A stretch of 13,125 nt of DNA from Candidatus Sulfopaludibacter sp. SbA3 (GTDB lineage: Bacteria; Acidobacteriota; Terriglobia; 2-12-FULL-54-10). The notes under the pieces were generated by a model. That model saw nothing but the letters and a program-made list of their open reading frames with translations, was not told the origin of the DNA and made no database searches. The stretch spans positions 1-13,125 of the forward strand of contig CAMBEY010000051.1 of NCBI GenBank assembly GCA_945865705.1, in the 5' to 3' direction. The translations under genes and the position numbers were made by a program. The stretch's first letter is position 1. Every line of letters begins with the position of its first letter. Of this stretch, positions 1-7,010 are shown piece after piece.

Positions 1-2256
1 GGTGGACGCGAGGAATCCATTTTCGCCGGAGATGATTTCGAGGCCCTCTGCTCCGAACGGCGTGGAGACAACGGGAATGCCCGAGGCGAACGCTTCGAGT
101 ATTTTCACGCGCACACCAGCGCCGGTCAGGATGGGCGCGACGAAGATGGCGTGCGAGCCGAGCGGATCGCGGATGTCCGGCACCTGCCCGGTGAAGCGCA
201 CTCCATCCGCGGCCGTATATTTCTTCACCAAATCGGATGGCGCATTCGCGCCGACCACCGTCAGCGTTGCCTGCGGGCGCAGGCGGCGAATCTCCGGCAA
301 CACTTGCGAACAAAAATATTCGATCGCCTGCCGGTTTGGGGGATGATTAAAATTTCCCACGAACAACAGCGAGTCCGGCGTGCGCGGCCCGCCGGGGAAC
401 GTGTAACTGGCCACATCCACCGCCGTGCGCAAGCCACTGTAGATGAGTGGGCCGTGTCCATTGGTGGCCGAATGCGCTTGTTTGTCGTTCACATTCAGAA
501 AGGACTGAAGCAACCGCTGCTCCTCCACATTGCAGGTGAACAGCGCGTCGAACTTCTTCGCCACGCGCAGCTCGAAGCGAATCGCGCGCAACCATTCGAG
601 AAACTCCTGCGCTTTTACCATCGCCCCGCCGGACGTTCCGGTCATCTGATGCTGCACAGAGCGGAAGTATACGTCATGTTCAAACAAGCATTGCGCGACG
701 TTGCTGAGTGGCAGATGGAACTGCGCCAATTGTGTGTACTCGAACTGAACCAGATCAATGCGGTGTTCCAGAATGAGGCGCTCCAGCCGCTCGGCAAACG
801 CGGGATCACGGAAAGTCTGCTCGGCGTTGGACTCCAGACGAAACAGCGGGTGCGGCTGATAACGGCGTATGAGGGTATCCACACTCTGGAGCATCCCGCG
901 CAATGTTTCGTTGGAGGTGACTTCCTCGGCGCGGTCCACAAACGTCAGCAGATGGACGTTGTGCCGCTTCGACAACGCTTCCAAAGCCTGATACATAAAG
1001 ACCGCGCCGCCATGCAGCGGCGGATAGATCGAGTAAGGCGAGACGAAGAGAATGTTCAGCCGGCGCGCCGGAGAGAGTTGTCCAGATGGATTGGCGGGCA
1101 GGGAAACAGGTGCATCACGAGTTGGGGCCAGCGGCAGAAATTGATCGCGGTAGAGGGCCGGGCTGGTGCAGTTGAAAATATCACGGGTCTTAAGACGGGC
1201 GTTGAGAATCGCGTTGCGCCGCGCCCGCAGCGCTTGGGGCAGAGTGCGCAGCGCCATGCTGAATGCGCCGATGGTCGTGCGCGTCGGCGTCCAGCGGCCC
1301 AGAAAGTTCATCACCATGTGGCCGTAAGTGTAGGCGAAATGCAGAGCCATCCAGCCGGGGCGGTGGATGTTCTTCCAGGTCATCAGCACATAGTTTTTTT
1401 GCAGGTACGCCGAGATGGTCTCCGGCGTGAAGTGTTTGCCGATGGTCCCGCGATGCTCGTGATAAACGTGCGCGGCGGGCTGATAGAGCACGCGCCAACG
1501 CTGCCGCCAGGCGTTGAAGGAGAGGTCGGTGTCTTCCAGGTAGAATGGCTCGAAGAGCGGATCGAAGCCGCCGAGCGAGAGAAACTTCTCGCGGTCATAC
1601 GCCGTGGACCCGCCGCCCGCGTAGAGCGTCGGGGCAATCTGCTCGCTGTTGGAGTCGATGATGTGCCGGACGCGGATGAAGCCCTTCTCGAACTGTCCCG
1701 CCGTGAGCCCGGTTTCCTCGCGGCGTTTAGTGGGGTCGGAGAAAAATATCTGGGCGGAAACGGCGAAGACATCCGCCGCGTCGAAACCCGCAAGCAGCGC
1801 CTCGACGAAGCCGGGCATCACGCGCATATCATTGTTGAGCAGTATTACAACCGGATGCTTCGCGGCCTGCACGCCTGCATTCGATCCGCCGCCGAAGCCC
1901 AGATTGCGCTCCATCCGCAGCACACGCACGCGGGGAAATTCTTTCCTGATATACTCCGCGCTGCCGTCGGCGCTGGCGTTATCCACAACGATGATCTCGT
2001 CCTCGTCGCGGCAGGCGGCGAGCAGTGGCGGGAGATATTTTTCGAGCAAATCCTTGCCGTTCCAGTTGGGAATGACGATGCTGGCGTGGCGTGGCGGCGC
2101 AAACTGCGTGTGCGGGGCGGCACGATCCTTCCGTTGCGCGGAGCGCCGCCGGCCTTGCAGTTTCCAGACCAAATCGCACGCGGTGATTCCGATCCACAGC
2201 ACGAGGAGAAGCAGCGGGGCGAACAATAGAAAAATAAATTTGGGGATGATTTTCAA
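1..2256 (-). CDS. Two-domain glycosyltransferase (GT2 + GT4), 3' end beyond the window
   Basis: This open frame has no stop before the window edge, so 752 residues are visible and the C-terminus is missing. Residues about 7-27 form a hydrophobic segment, probably a membrane anchor. Residues about 58-300 are a GT-A (GT2, rhamnosyltransferase-like) domain: an SIVIPNWNG strand at 59-67, VVDNASADGS, LLNNDM as the DXD-like metal site near 139-144, and EDTDLSF near 241. From residue about 400 (LNILFVSPYS) a GT-B (GT4) domain begins, with GAGVRVKILEAFASG near 712 as the nucleotide-sugar site. It would add two sugars, or one sugar in two steps, to a cell-surface glycan. The start is inferred to be TTG at 2256, 10 nt after the upstream methyltransferase stop; no ATG lies nearby. 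It is the third gene of the wzt-methyltransferase-GT operon. Donor and acceptor sugars cannot be read from the sequence. Confidence 0.9.
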   Translation of the reverse strand, partial: MKIIPKFIFLLFAPLLLLVLWIGITACDLVWKLQGRRRSAQRKDRAAPHTQFAPPRHASIVIPNWNGKDLLEKYLPPLLAACRDEDEIIVVDNASADGSAEYIRKEFPRVRVLRMERNLGFGGGSNAGVQAAKHPVVILLNNDMRVMPGFVEALLAGFDAADVFAVSAQIFFSDPTKRREETGLTAGQFEKGFIRVRHIIDSNSEQIAPTLYAGGGSTAYDREKFLSLGGFDPLFEPFYLEDTDLSFNAWRQRWRVLYQPAAHVYHEHRGTIGKHFTPETISAYLQKNYVLMTWKNIHRPGWMALHFAYTYGHMVMNFLGRWTPTRTTIGAFSMALRTLPQALRARRNAILNARLKTRDIFNCTSPALYRDQFLPLAPTRDAPVSLPANPSGQLSPARRLNILFVSPYSIYPPLHGGAVFMYQALEALSKRHNVHLLTFVDRAEEVTSNETLRGMLQSVDTLIRRYQPHPLFRLESNAEQTFRDPAFAERLERLILEHRIDLVQFEYTQLAQFHLPLSNVAQCLFEHDVYFRSVQHQMTGTSGGAMVKAQEFLEWLRAIRFELRVAKKFDALFTCNVEEQRLLQSFLNVNDKQAHSATNGHGPLIYSGLRTAVDVASYTFPGGPRTPDSLLFVGNFNHPPNRQAIEYFCSQVLPEIRRLRPQATLTVVGANAPSDLVKKYTAADGVRFTGQVPDIRDPLGSHAIFVAPILTGAGVRVKILEAFASGIPVVSTPFGAEGLEIISGENGFLAST

Positions 2257-2266
2257 AAGGCCGCTC

Positions 2267-3526
2267 TTATGTCCCGTCGCCGGAGCGCGTTGCGGGAGGG
2301 AAGGGCACCAGCCCCAGCTTCTTGCCGATGCGATACCAGCGCGAGCCGTAAATTTTCTGGAGATCCGTGCGGGCTTCGCCTAATTCGCCATCCAGCCGCC
2401 GCGCCCATGCGGTGCGCTCCTCCACATCGCCATTCAATTGCAGCGCCCACGCCGTGCGCTCCTCAAATTCGCCGCGCAGTTTGCTGAATTCCGTTTCCAG
2501 ACTGGCATGTGCTTCGCGCGCGCGGGCGGTTTCCTGCTCCAGACTCTGCGCCCATGCGGTGCGCTCGGCAAGCGACTGATTGAGTTCCGCCTCGCGCTTT
2601 GTAAAAAAAATGCGGAAGTCATTCAACTCCCGCTCCATCTTCTGGAACTGCTCGCGCGCCAGGTCGCGGTCGGAGATGGCGCCGTCGAGCTGCGATTTCA
2701 GTTTATGAATGTGCAATTCGCGTTCGCGCAGCACGTTGCCGGTGGAAGGCACGAAGAGCAATGGACTGAAGGGTGGAATCGGCGTCGAAGAGCAAACAGC
2801 GATAAAGAAGTAAGCGTCGCGCCCGCGCTCGGCAATGGTTCCGGCCGTGACCGCTCCGGCGCTGTTGTCCGTCAGCAGCGTGGCGGCCAGCGTGGCGGCC
2901 AGCGTGGTGGCTGGTGTGGCATCTGGTGTTGCGCTGTGGCTCAGCTCCGCGCCGGGGCCGCTGATGGCGAATCCATCGACATGGTTCTCGAAGATGATCT
3001 GGCGGTGCGCGAAAAACGGCGCAATCAGCGCATCCATTTCGGCGAAGGTATACTCGCGCTCGTGGAACGGGTTCACTTCGCCGCGATCCACGGTGTAATA
3101 AAGGCGGTTGGGCGTGGAGAGCAGCAGCAGTCCGCCGGGCCGCAGAACGCGGCGCAACTCGCGCAGGAATCCGGTGGCGTCCTTCAGATGTTCGACGATC
3201 TCGAAGGCCACCACGACATCCAGACTCTCATCGGTGAAGGGCAGAGCCAGGCAGTCGCCTTCCGAGAAGTCAATCTCCGCCCCGGCCGCCGCGGCGGCGG
3301 CATAGTTGGCGCGCGCGTAGCCAACGGCCTCGCGGGAGATGTCAATGCCGATCACCGAACTGGCCGATTCCGCCAGCATCGCCGTGCCGTAACCCGACCC
3401 GCAGGCGGCGTCCAGCACGCGCTTGCCCTTCACGAACTGACGCGCGAAATGATAACGCGCCAGATGCTCATTCAGCAGGTCCGCTTCCACCTGCCCGGGG
3501 ACGACGCGCTCACCCGTAAACTTCAT
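2267..3526 (-). CDS. SAM-dependent methyltransferase with C-terminal coiled coil (glycan-locus type)
   Basis: The 419-residue protein starts with MKFTGERVVPG, typical of methyltransferases in polysaccharide loci. A class-I SAM-binding fold follows, with motif I at residues 39-47 (DAACGSGYG), an acidic strand end in GIDIS, and AFEIVEHLKD as motif IV. Residues about 197-217 are a low-complexity Ala/Thr stretch made by a 12-bp tandem repeat. Residues about 265-395 are a long charged coiled coil holding three ERTAWA motifs at 321, 356 and 370. The tail SRWYRIGKKLGL is a motif often found at the ends of sugar-modifying enzymes. The ATG overlaps the stop of the upstream Wzt-like gene in an ATGA, so translation is probably coupled. 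It is likely to O-methylate a surface sugar or cap a glycan end; the acceptor is unknown. The coiled coil may set chain length or dock partners, by analogy with WbdD. Confidence 0.92.
   Translation of the reverse strand: MKFTGERVVPGQVEADLLNEHLARYHFARQFVKGKRVLDAACGSGYGTAMLAESASSVIGIDISREAVGYARANYAAAAAAGAEIDFSEGDCLALPFTDESLDVVVAFEIVEHLKDATGFLRELRRVLRPGGLLLLSTPNRLYYTVDRGEVNPFHEREYTFAEMDALIAPFFAHRQIIFENHVDGFAISGPGAELSHSATPDATPATTLAATLAATLLTDNSAGAVTAGTIAERGRDAYFFIAVCSSTPIPPFSPLLFVPSTGNVLRERELHIHKLKSQLDGAISDRDLAREQFQKMERELNDFRIFFTKREAELNQSLAERTAWAQSLEQETARAREAHASLETEFSKLRGEFEERTAWALQLNGDVEERTAWARRLDGELGEARTDLQKIYGSRWYRIGKKLGLVPFPPATRSGDGT
2877..2936. repeat. 12-bp imperfect tandem repeat inside the methyltransferase gene
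   Basis: The unit AGCGTGGCGGCC appears twice exactly (2877-2888 and 2889-2900) and then in about three decaying copies. The 12-bp period keeps the frame. It encodes an Ala/Thr/Leu-rich insert between the methyltransferase domain and the coiled coil. The decay toward 2936 suggests an expansion by slippage followed by drift. Confidence 0.75.
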
Positions 3527-4911
3527 CGCTGAACTCCCACTTTGTCTCCCCCGCCGCGATTGCCAGATGCCGTCGGCGCGCCTCTCCGTATGTCATGCAC
3601 GCGTATCTGGCAAGGCAGATGGATGTACCCGTAGACCGTGCGGCCCTTCTCTACCGGCAGCGAAATAGCATTGTCGATGAAGTCGCAGACTTCGTAGGTA
3701 TCAACCGTCCCATTCGAGATGGCCGGAGTGAAGGAGAAATGCGCTGGGTAAAGTTCGGGCAGCTCCATGCGAAAGTCGACGGTCTGCATGTCGCCGGGTT
3801 GCAGCGCGGGCAGGGGCGTCTCTTCAAGAGCCGTGTTGGTCCCGGCCAGATCGACTCCGAGATGATTGCGGAACAGGACGCCGACGATGGGATGCGCGAT
3901 TTCGCGATGCGCGCGCACGCTGATGCGCACGAGGATGATTCCCTGCTGCGGCAACATCGTCAGCGGCCGCTGATCTTCATCAAGGACCGCGATGCCCAGA
4001 ATCTCCGCGTCGCCATTTCCGAAACGATGATCGATGTTCGGAATGGTCTGGACGATCTCAGGCGCTGGCTCGGGCGCCAGCTCCGTCGCGGGATGGCGTG
4101 CCGCCGATCCGCTCTCCAGCTTGGAGGCCGATGGCGAGGCTGGGTGATGCTCGCGATATCGAGAATCCTTGGTTACCATCGCGGCCAGATATTTTGATAC
4201 GACGCGATCGGGGTCCCCCGCCTCCACCAGTTGGCCGTGGTCGAGCCAGGCCACGCGCTCGGCCAGACTCTTGATGTCGGCGGCGCTGTGCGAGACGAAG
4301 AGGATGGTAACGCCAGCGCGTTTCATCTCGTGAAACTTCCGCATACAGCGCTGGCGAAAATAGATGTCGCCCACGGCCAGCGCTTCATCGACGATGAATA
4401 TCTCCGGCTTCACGCTGATCGCGGTGGCGAAGGCCAGGCGCACCATCATGCCGCTGGAGTAAGTCTTTACCGGCTGATGGATGAAATCGCCGATCTCGGC
4501 GAAGTCCGCGATGGCGGGATAAACCTGCTCCATCTCCGCGCGCGAAATGCCCAGAATCGCGCCGCTCAGAAAGACATTTTCACGGCCGGTGAATTCCGGG
4601 TTGAAGCCCGACCCAAGCTCCAGCAGCGCCGACACGCGGCCCTGGACCTCCACCGTGCCGGAGGTCGGTTGCAGTATTCCGGCGATCAACTGCAACAGCG
4701 TACTCTTGCCGGAACCGTTTTCGCCGATCAGGCCGTAGGTAGTCCCGCGCTCAATCTCCAGCGAAACGTCGCGGAGCGCCCAGAAATCGCGGTGGAAGCT
4801 GCGGCGATTTCCGGTGAGCAACTCTTTCAAACGGTCGCGCGGGCGGTCGTATATAGGATAGCTCTTGGAGACTTGTAGGATGCGGACGGCGTTCGTCAAG
4901 TTAGTCTCCAC
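3523..4911 (-). CDS. wzt: ABC transporter ATPase, Wzt type, with C-terminal carbohydrate-recognition domain
   Basis: This is the ATP-hydrolysing subunit of an ABC-2 exporter that moves a lipid-linked polysaccharide across the inner membrane. The ATPase domain shows Walker A GENGSGKST, the signature YSSGM, Walker B IFIVDEALAVGD and a switch His in LFVSHSAAD. After a Pro/Ala/Glu linker comes a Wzt-like beta domain of about 170 residues (from RFGNGDAEILGIAVLDED to the end). In characterised systems this domain recognises the glycan end. I chose GTG at 4911, which puts eight residues before the first beta strand (AVRILQVSKSY), as usual for the family. The frame stays open to TTG 5076 (517 residues, with a GAGG upstream) and to ATG 5028. 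The extra 39-55 residues have low third-base GC and no family similarity that I recognise. The Wzm permease normally next to wzt is absent. The stop overlaps the next start (ATGA). Confidence 0.9.
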   Translation of the reverse strand: METNLTNAVRILQVSKSYPIYDRPRDRLKELLTGNRRSFHRDFWALRDVSLEIERGTTYGLIGENGSGKSTLLQLIAGILQPTSGTVEVQGRVSALLELGSGFNPEFTGRENVFLSGAILGISRAEMEQVYPAIADFAEIGDFIHQPVKTYSSGMMVRLAFATAISVKPEIFIVDEALAVGDIYFRQRCMRKFHEMKRAGVTILFVSHSAADIKSLAERVAWLDHGQLVEAGDPDRVVSKYLAAMVTKDSRYREHHPASPSASKLESGSAARHPATELAPEPAPEIVQTIPNIDHRFGNGDAEILGIAVLDEDQRPLTMLPQQGIILVRISVRAHREIAHPIVGVLFRNHLGVDLAGTNTALEETPLPALQPGDMQTVDFRMELPELYPAHFSFTPAISNGTVDTYEVCDFIDNAISLPVEKGRTVYGYIHLPCQIRVHDIRRGAPTASGNRGGGDKVGVQR

Positions 4912-5109
4912 AGAGTCGCGTGGCGCTGGCGGAAGGCCCGGTCTGGCTTGGCCTGGAATGGAATGCCCGAAAAGTTCTTCGCTGCCAGGCCGATGGACCG
5001 CTTCGCAAAGCGCATCGCACCACGCCATAATCCACGTTAAATACAGGTATAAGACCCGATTTTCATCATACTGCAAGGGCCTCGTTAATGAAAGGACTCC
5101 GCTCGATCG

Positions 5110-5184
5110 GAGCCGCGACCGTTAAGAAGCGAGGGTTCGTTTTTGTGCGCAAAGGCCCCCCCCGCTCCCTGACGGTCGCGGCTC
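5110..5184. repeat. Inverted repeat, GCCGCGACCGT family (copy A)
   Basis: The outer 13 bp (GAGCCGCGACCGT at 5110-5122) are perfectly repeated in inverse at 5172-5184. The arms continue to about 26 bp each with four differences, all transitions, around a loop of roughly 23 nt that ends in a run of eight C. The element lies between the divergent wzt-like operon and the CmoB-like gene. The same core recurs at 6037, 9917, 10038, 10721 and 10844. Confidence 0.85.
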
Positions 5185-5197
5185 TGTTGCACACTAG

Positions 5198-5221
5198 TAT
5201 TTTGCAGCGCGCCGCAAAATA
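5198..5221. promoter_or_regulatory. AT-rich palindrome, possible operator upstream of the CmoB-like gene
   Basis: TATTTTGC (5198-5205) and GCAAAATA (5214-5221) form a perfect 8-bp inverted repeat with an 8-nt spacer, ending 14 bp before the ATG at 5236. Its AT-rich arms stand out in GC-rich surroundings. It could be a repressor site or part of the promoter. A weak TTGCAG / 17 bp / GACAAT promoter match overlaps it. Function is inference. Confidence 0.4.
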
Positions 5222-5235
5222 GTGGACAATGCTGG

Positions 5236-6006
5236 ATGATGAAACGCGATGAGTTGGCGCAACAGGCGAAGGAACTAGGGCCGTGGTTTTATCCATTTGA
5301 TTTTGGCGATGGAGTCAAGGCCGAGTCGTATACGCCGCCGGAAGTGGCCGGCATTTTCGAGACGCGCCGCGAGATGGCGGAGCGTGCCGTCCGCCAGCAT
5401 TTCGGCGCGCGGCTGCCGGAGATTTCCTGCCTCGATATTGGCTGCCATGAAGGTTTTTATGCGTTGGCCATGGCACGCCTGGGCGTGGGCCGTGTGGCGG
5501 GGCTGGATGTGCGCGAGGAGAATCTGCGCCGCGCGCGCTTCGCCGCCGCTGCGATGGGCTTCCCGCAGATACGCTTCATGCAGGGTAACTGCGAGCAGTT
5601 GCCATTCGCTGAAGTGGGCCAGCATGAATTAACTCTGTTTCTCGGCGTGCTGTATCATCTGGAAAATCCCATGCTGGCGCTGCGCAATGTGGCTGCCGTC
5701 ACCAAAGAACTGTGCCTCATCGAGACGCAGGTGATCGATGAAGTCACCGGCCAGACCGAGTGGGGCGCGCAGGCCTGGACGCACCCGTATCAGGGAGCGT
5801 TGGCGGTGATTGACGAAACCGTGGAGCATTCCTCGGATGTGCGCGAAACCGGCGCCACCCCGCTGGCCTTGTGTCCCTCGCCGCGCGCGCTGGAAACCAT
5901 GCTGCGTCATGCGGGCTTCCGCACAATCGAGCGCGTTGTTCCCGCGCCCGGCGCATACGAGCAGCTCGCGCGCGGCAAGCGCGTGGTCTACGCAGCCTAT
6001 AAATGA
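5236..6006 (+). CDS. SAM-dependent methyltransferase, CmoB-like (DUF1698 type)
   Basis: The 256-residue class-I methyltransferase has motif I at residues 67-73 (DIGCHEG), motif II near GLDVREEN, NCEQLPF, and FLGVLYHLENPMLAL. The last resembles the MGVLYHRRSP segment of CmoB, the tRNA U34 carboxymethyltransferase. The N-terminal GPWFYPFDFGDG, ahead of the fold, also fits this group, whose shorter members act on small molecules, lipids or sugars. At 256 residues it is shorter than CmoB (about 320), so the true substrate is open. Its place divergent from a glycan operon would suit a sugar or lipid substrate, but that is inference. ATG codons at 5236 and 5239 are both usable; GTGGA at 5222 is the only, weak, ribosome-binding candidate. 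A repeat hairpin begins 8 nt after the stop. Confidence 0.87.
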   Translation: MMKRDELAQQAKELGPWFYPFDFGDGVKAESYTPPEVAGIFETRREMAERAVRQHFGARLPEISCLDIGCHEGFYALAMARLGVGRVAGLDVREENLRRARFAAAAMGFPQIRFMQGNCEQLPFAEVGQHELTLFLGVLYHLENPMLALRNVAAVTKELCLIETQVIDEVTGQTEWGAQAWTHPYQGALAVIDETVEHSSDVRETGATPLALCPSPRALETMLRHAGFRTIERVVPAPGAYEQLARGKRVVYAAYK

Positions 6007-6014
6007 CGCTGGCA

Positions 6015-6062
6015 TCGCGGCACTGAGATGCGCCAACAGTGCCGCGACCGTGAGGGAGCGGG
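6015..6062. repeat. Inverted repeat, GCCGCGACCGT family (copy B, one arm truncated)
   Basis: TCGCGGCACTG (6015-6025) and CAGTGCCGCGA (6037-6047) are a perfect 11-bp inverted repeat with an 11-nt loop. The right arm continues as CCGTGAGGGAGCGGG, matching copy A, while the left arm is cut short. It sits between the stop of the CmoB-like gene and the start of the ABC ATPase. The hairpin could attenuate or stabilise a joint transcript. Confidence 0.8.
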
Positions 6063-6102
6063 GGTTGGGTTTGAGCGCATGTCACGCGATACTATAGCGA
6101 AG

Positions 6103-6840
6103 ATGACGACCGCAATCCCCAACGTGAGTTCTCAATCCAGCCATGCTCCTGACGACAACCTGGTCATCCGCACCGAGGGTCTCACCAAGACGTATCGCAT
6201 GGGATCGGAAGAGTTGCGCGTACTGAGTGGTATTTCGCTGGAGATCGAGCGCGGCGATTACGTGGCCCTGATGGGGCCGTCGGGGTCGGGCAAATCCACT
6301 CTGATGAATCTGCTGGGCTGCCTCGACGCTCCGACCTCGGGACGCTACTGGCTGGCCGGGCGACTGGTGAGCGAGCTTGATGACATGGATCTCGCGCTGG
6401 TGCGCAATCGTGAGATAGGATTTGTCTTCCAGACATTCCACCTGCTGCCGCGCTTCACGGCGGTGGGCAACGTGGAGCTGCCGCTGATCTATCGCCACGC
6501 CCCGCCGCGCGAGCGCCGCGAACTCGCCGAGCAGGCGCTGCGCCTGGTGGACCTCGGTGATCGTCTGCATCACCGGCCCAACGAACTCTCCGGCGGCCAG
6601 CGCCAGCGCGTGGCCATCGCCCGCGCGCTGGTTACCGACCCATCCATCCTGCTGGCCGATGAGCCGACCGGCAATCTCGACTCGCGCACCGGCGCGGAGA
6701 TCATGAAGCTGTTCGAGCGATTACACGTCGCAGGCCACACCGTCGTACTCATCACGCACGATCACGATGTCGCGCGGCAGGCCCGCCGCATCATCTACAT
6801 AAAAGACGGCCGCATCGAGCGCGACGAGCGAATTAAGTGA
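6103..6840 (+). CDS. ABC transporter ATPase, LolD/MacB type
   Basis: This 245-residue ATPase has the full motif set: Walker A GPSGSGKST at residues 58-66, Q-loop FVFQTFHLLPRFT, signature LSGGQRQR from residue 162, Walker B ILLADEPTGNLDS, and switch LITHDHD. The phrases EGLTKTYRMG and GNLDSRTG are typical of the MacB/LolD/FtsE group, which powers lipoprotein release or periplasmic efflux with a FtsX-type permease. No permease gene lies beside it: the next gene is convergent. The frame is open back to ATG 6028, but those extra residues are read through repeat copy B and have no family match, so I prefer ATG 6103 (ATG 6079 is possible). No clear ribosome-binding site is seen for any of the three. 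Role in efflux or lipoprotein sorting cannot be settled here. Confidence 0.88.
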   Translation: MTTAIPNVSSQSSHAPDDNLVIRTEGLTKTYRMGSEELRVLSGISLEIERGDYVALMGPSGSGKSTLMNLLGCLDAPTSGRYWLAGRLVSELDDMDLALVRNREIGFVFQTFHLLPRFTAVGNVELPLIYRHAPPRERRELAEQALRLVDLGDRLHHRPNELSGGQRQRVAIARALVTDPSILLADEPTGNLDSRTGAEIMKLFERLHVAGHTVVLITHDHDVARQARRIIYIKDGRIERDERIK

Positions 6841-6848
6841 TCGGTTTT

Positions 6849-7010
6849 GCCAATCCGAGCCGCGCCAGTAATGGCGCGTCCATCATGTGCGACACCGCGA
6901 CCCGCTAATTAACGCACAACTATCCACGATGATTGGGATTTTCCTAATGAATGAGTACGCGTGTCAACGCACGTGGTGGACGCGCCATTACTGGCGCGGC
7001 TCGGATTGGC
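6849..7010. repeat. 162-bp element with perfect 34-bp terminal inverted repeats
   Basis: Positions 6849-6882 and 6977-7010 are exact inverse copies (34 of 34 bp). Similarity continues inward with small changes (CATCATGTGCG against CACCACGTGCG). Each arm contains its own palindrome, CGCGCCA-GTAA-TGGCGCG. The element fills the gap between convergent genes: it begins 9 bases after the ABC ATPase stop and ends on the last base of the amidotransferase stop codon. The arm core GAGCCGCG..., about 17 of 22 bases, resembles the other repeat family here. No coding frame is evident inside. It may also end transcription from both sides. Confidence 0.88.

Noticed and set aside
151..2229. 692-codon plus-strand frame opposite the glycosyltransferase
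   Set aside because: The minus strand here gives a clear GT2-GT4 protein. The plus frame has no domain and is an effect of high GC on the complementary strand.
2438..3532. 364-codon plus-strand frame opposite the methyltransferase
   Set aside because: It is Arg/Gln/Gly-rich with no motif, while the opposite strand encodes a full SAM fold and coiled coil.
5156..5163. Run of eight C as a phase-variation switch
   Set aside because: It lies in the loop-side end of a repeat, outside any coding frame and not between recognisable -35 and -10 boxes.
5236..6006. Calling this gene cmoB
   Set aside because: Similarity is in the methyltransferase fold and the GVLYH motif only; the protein is too short and no cmoA is nearby.
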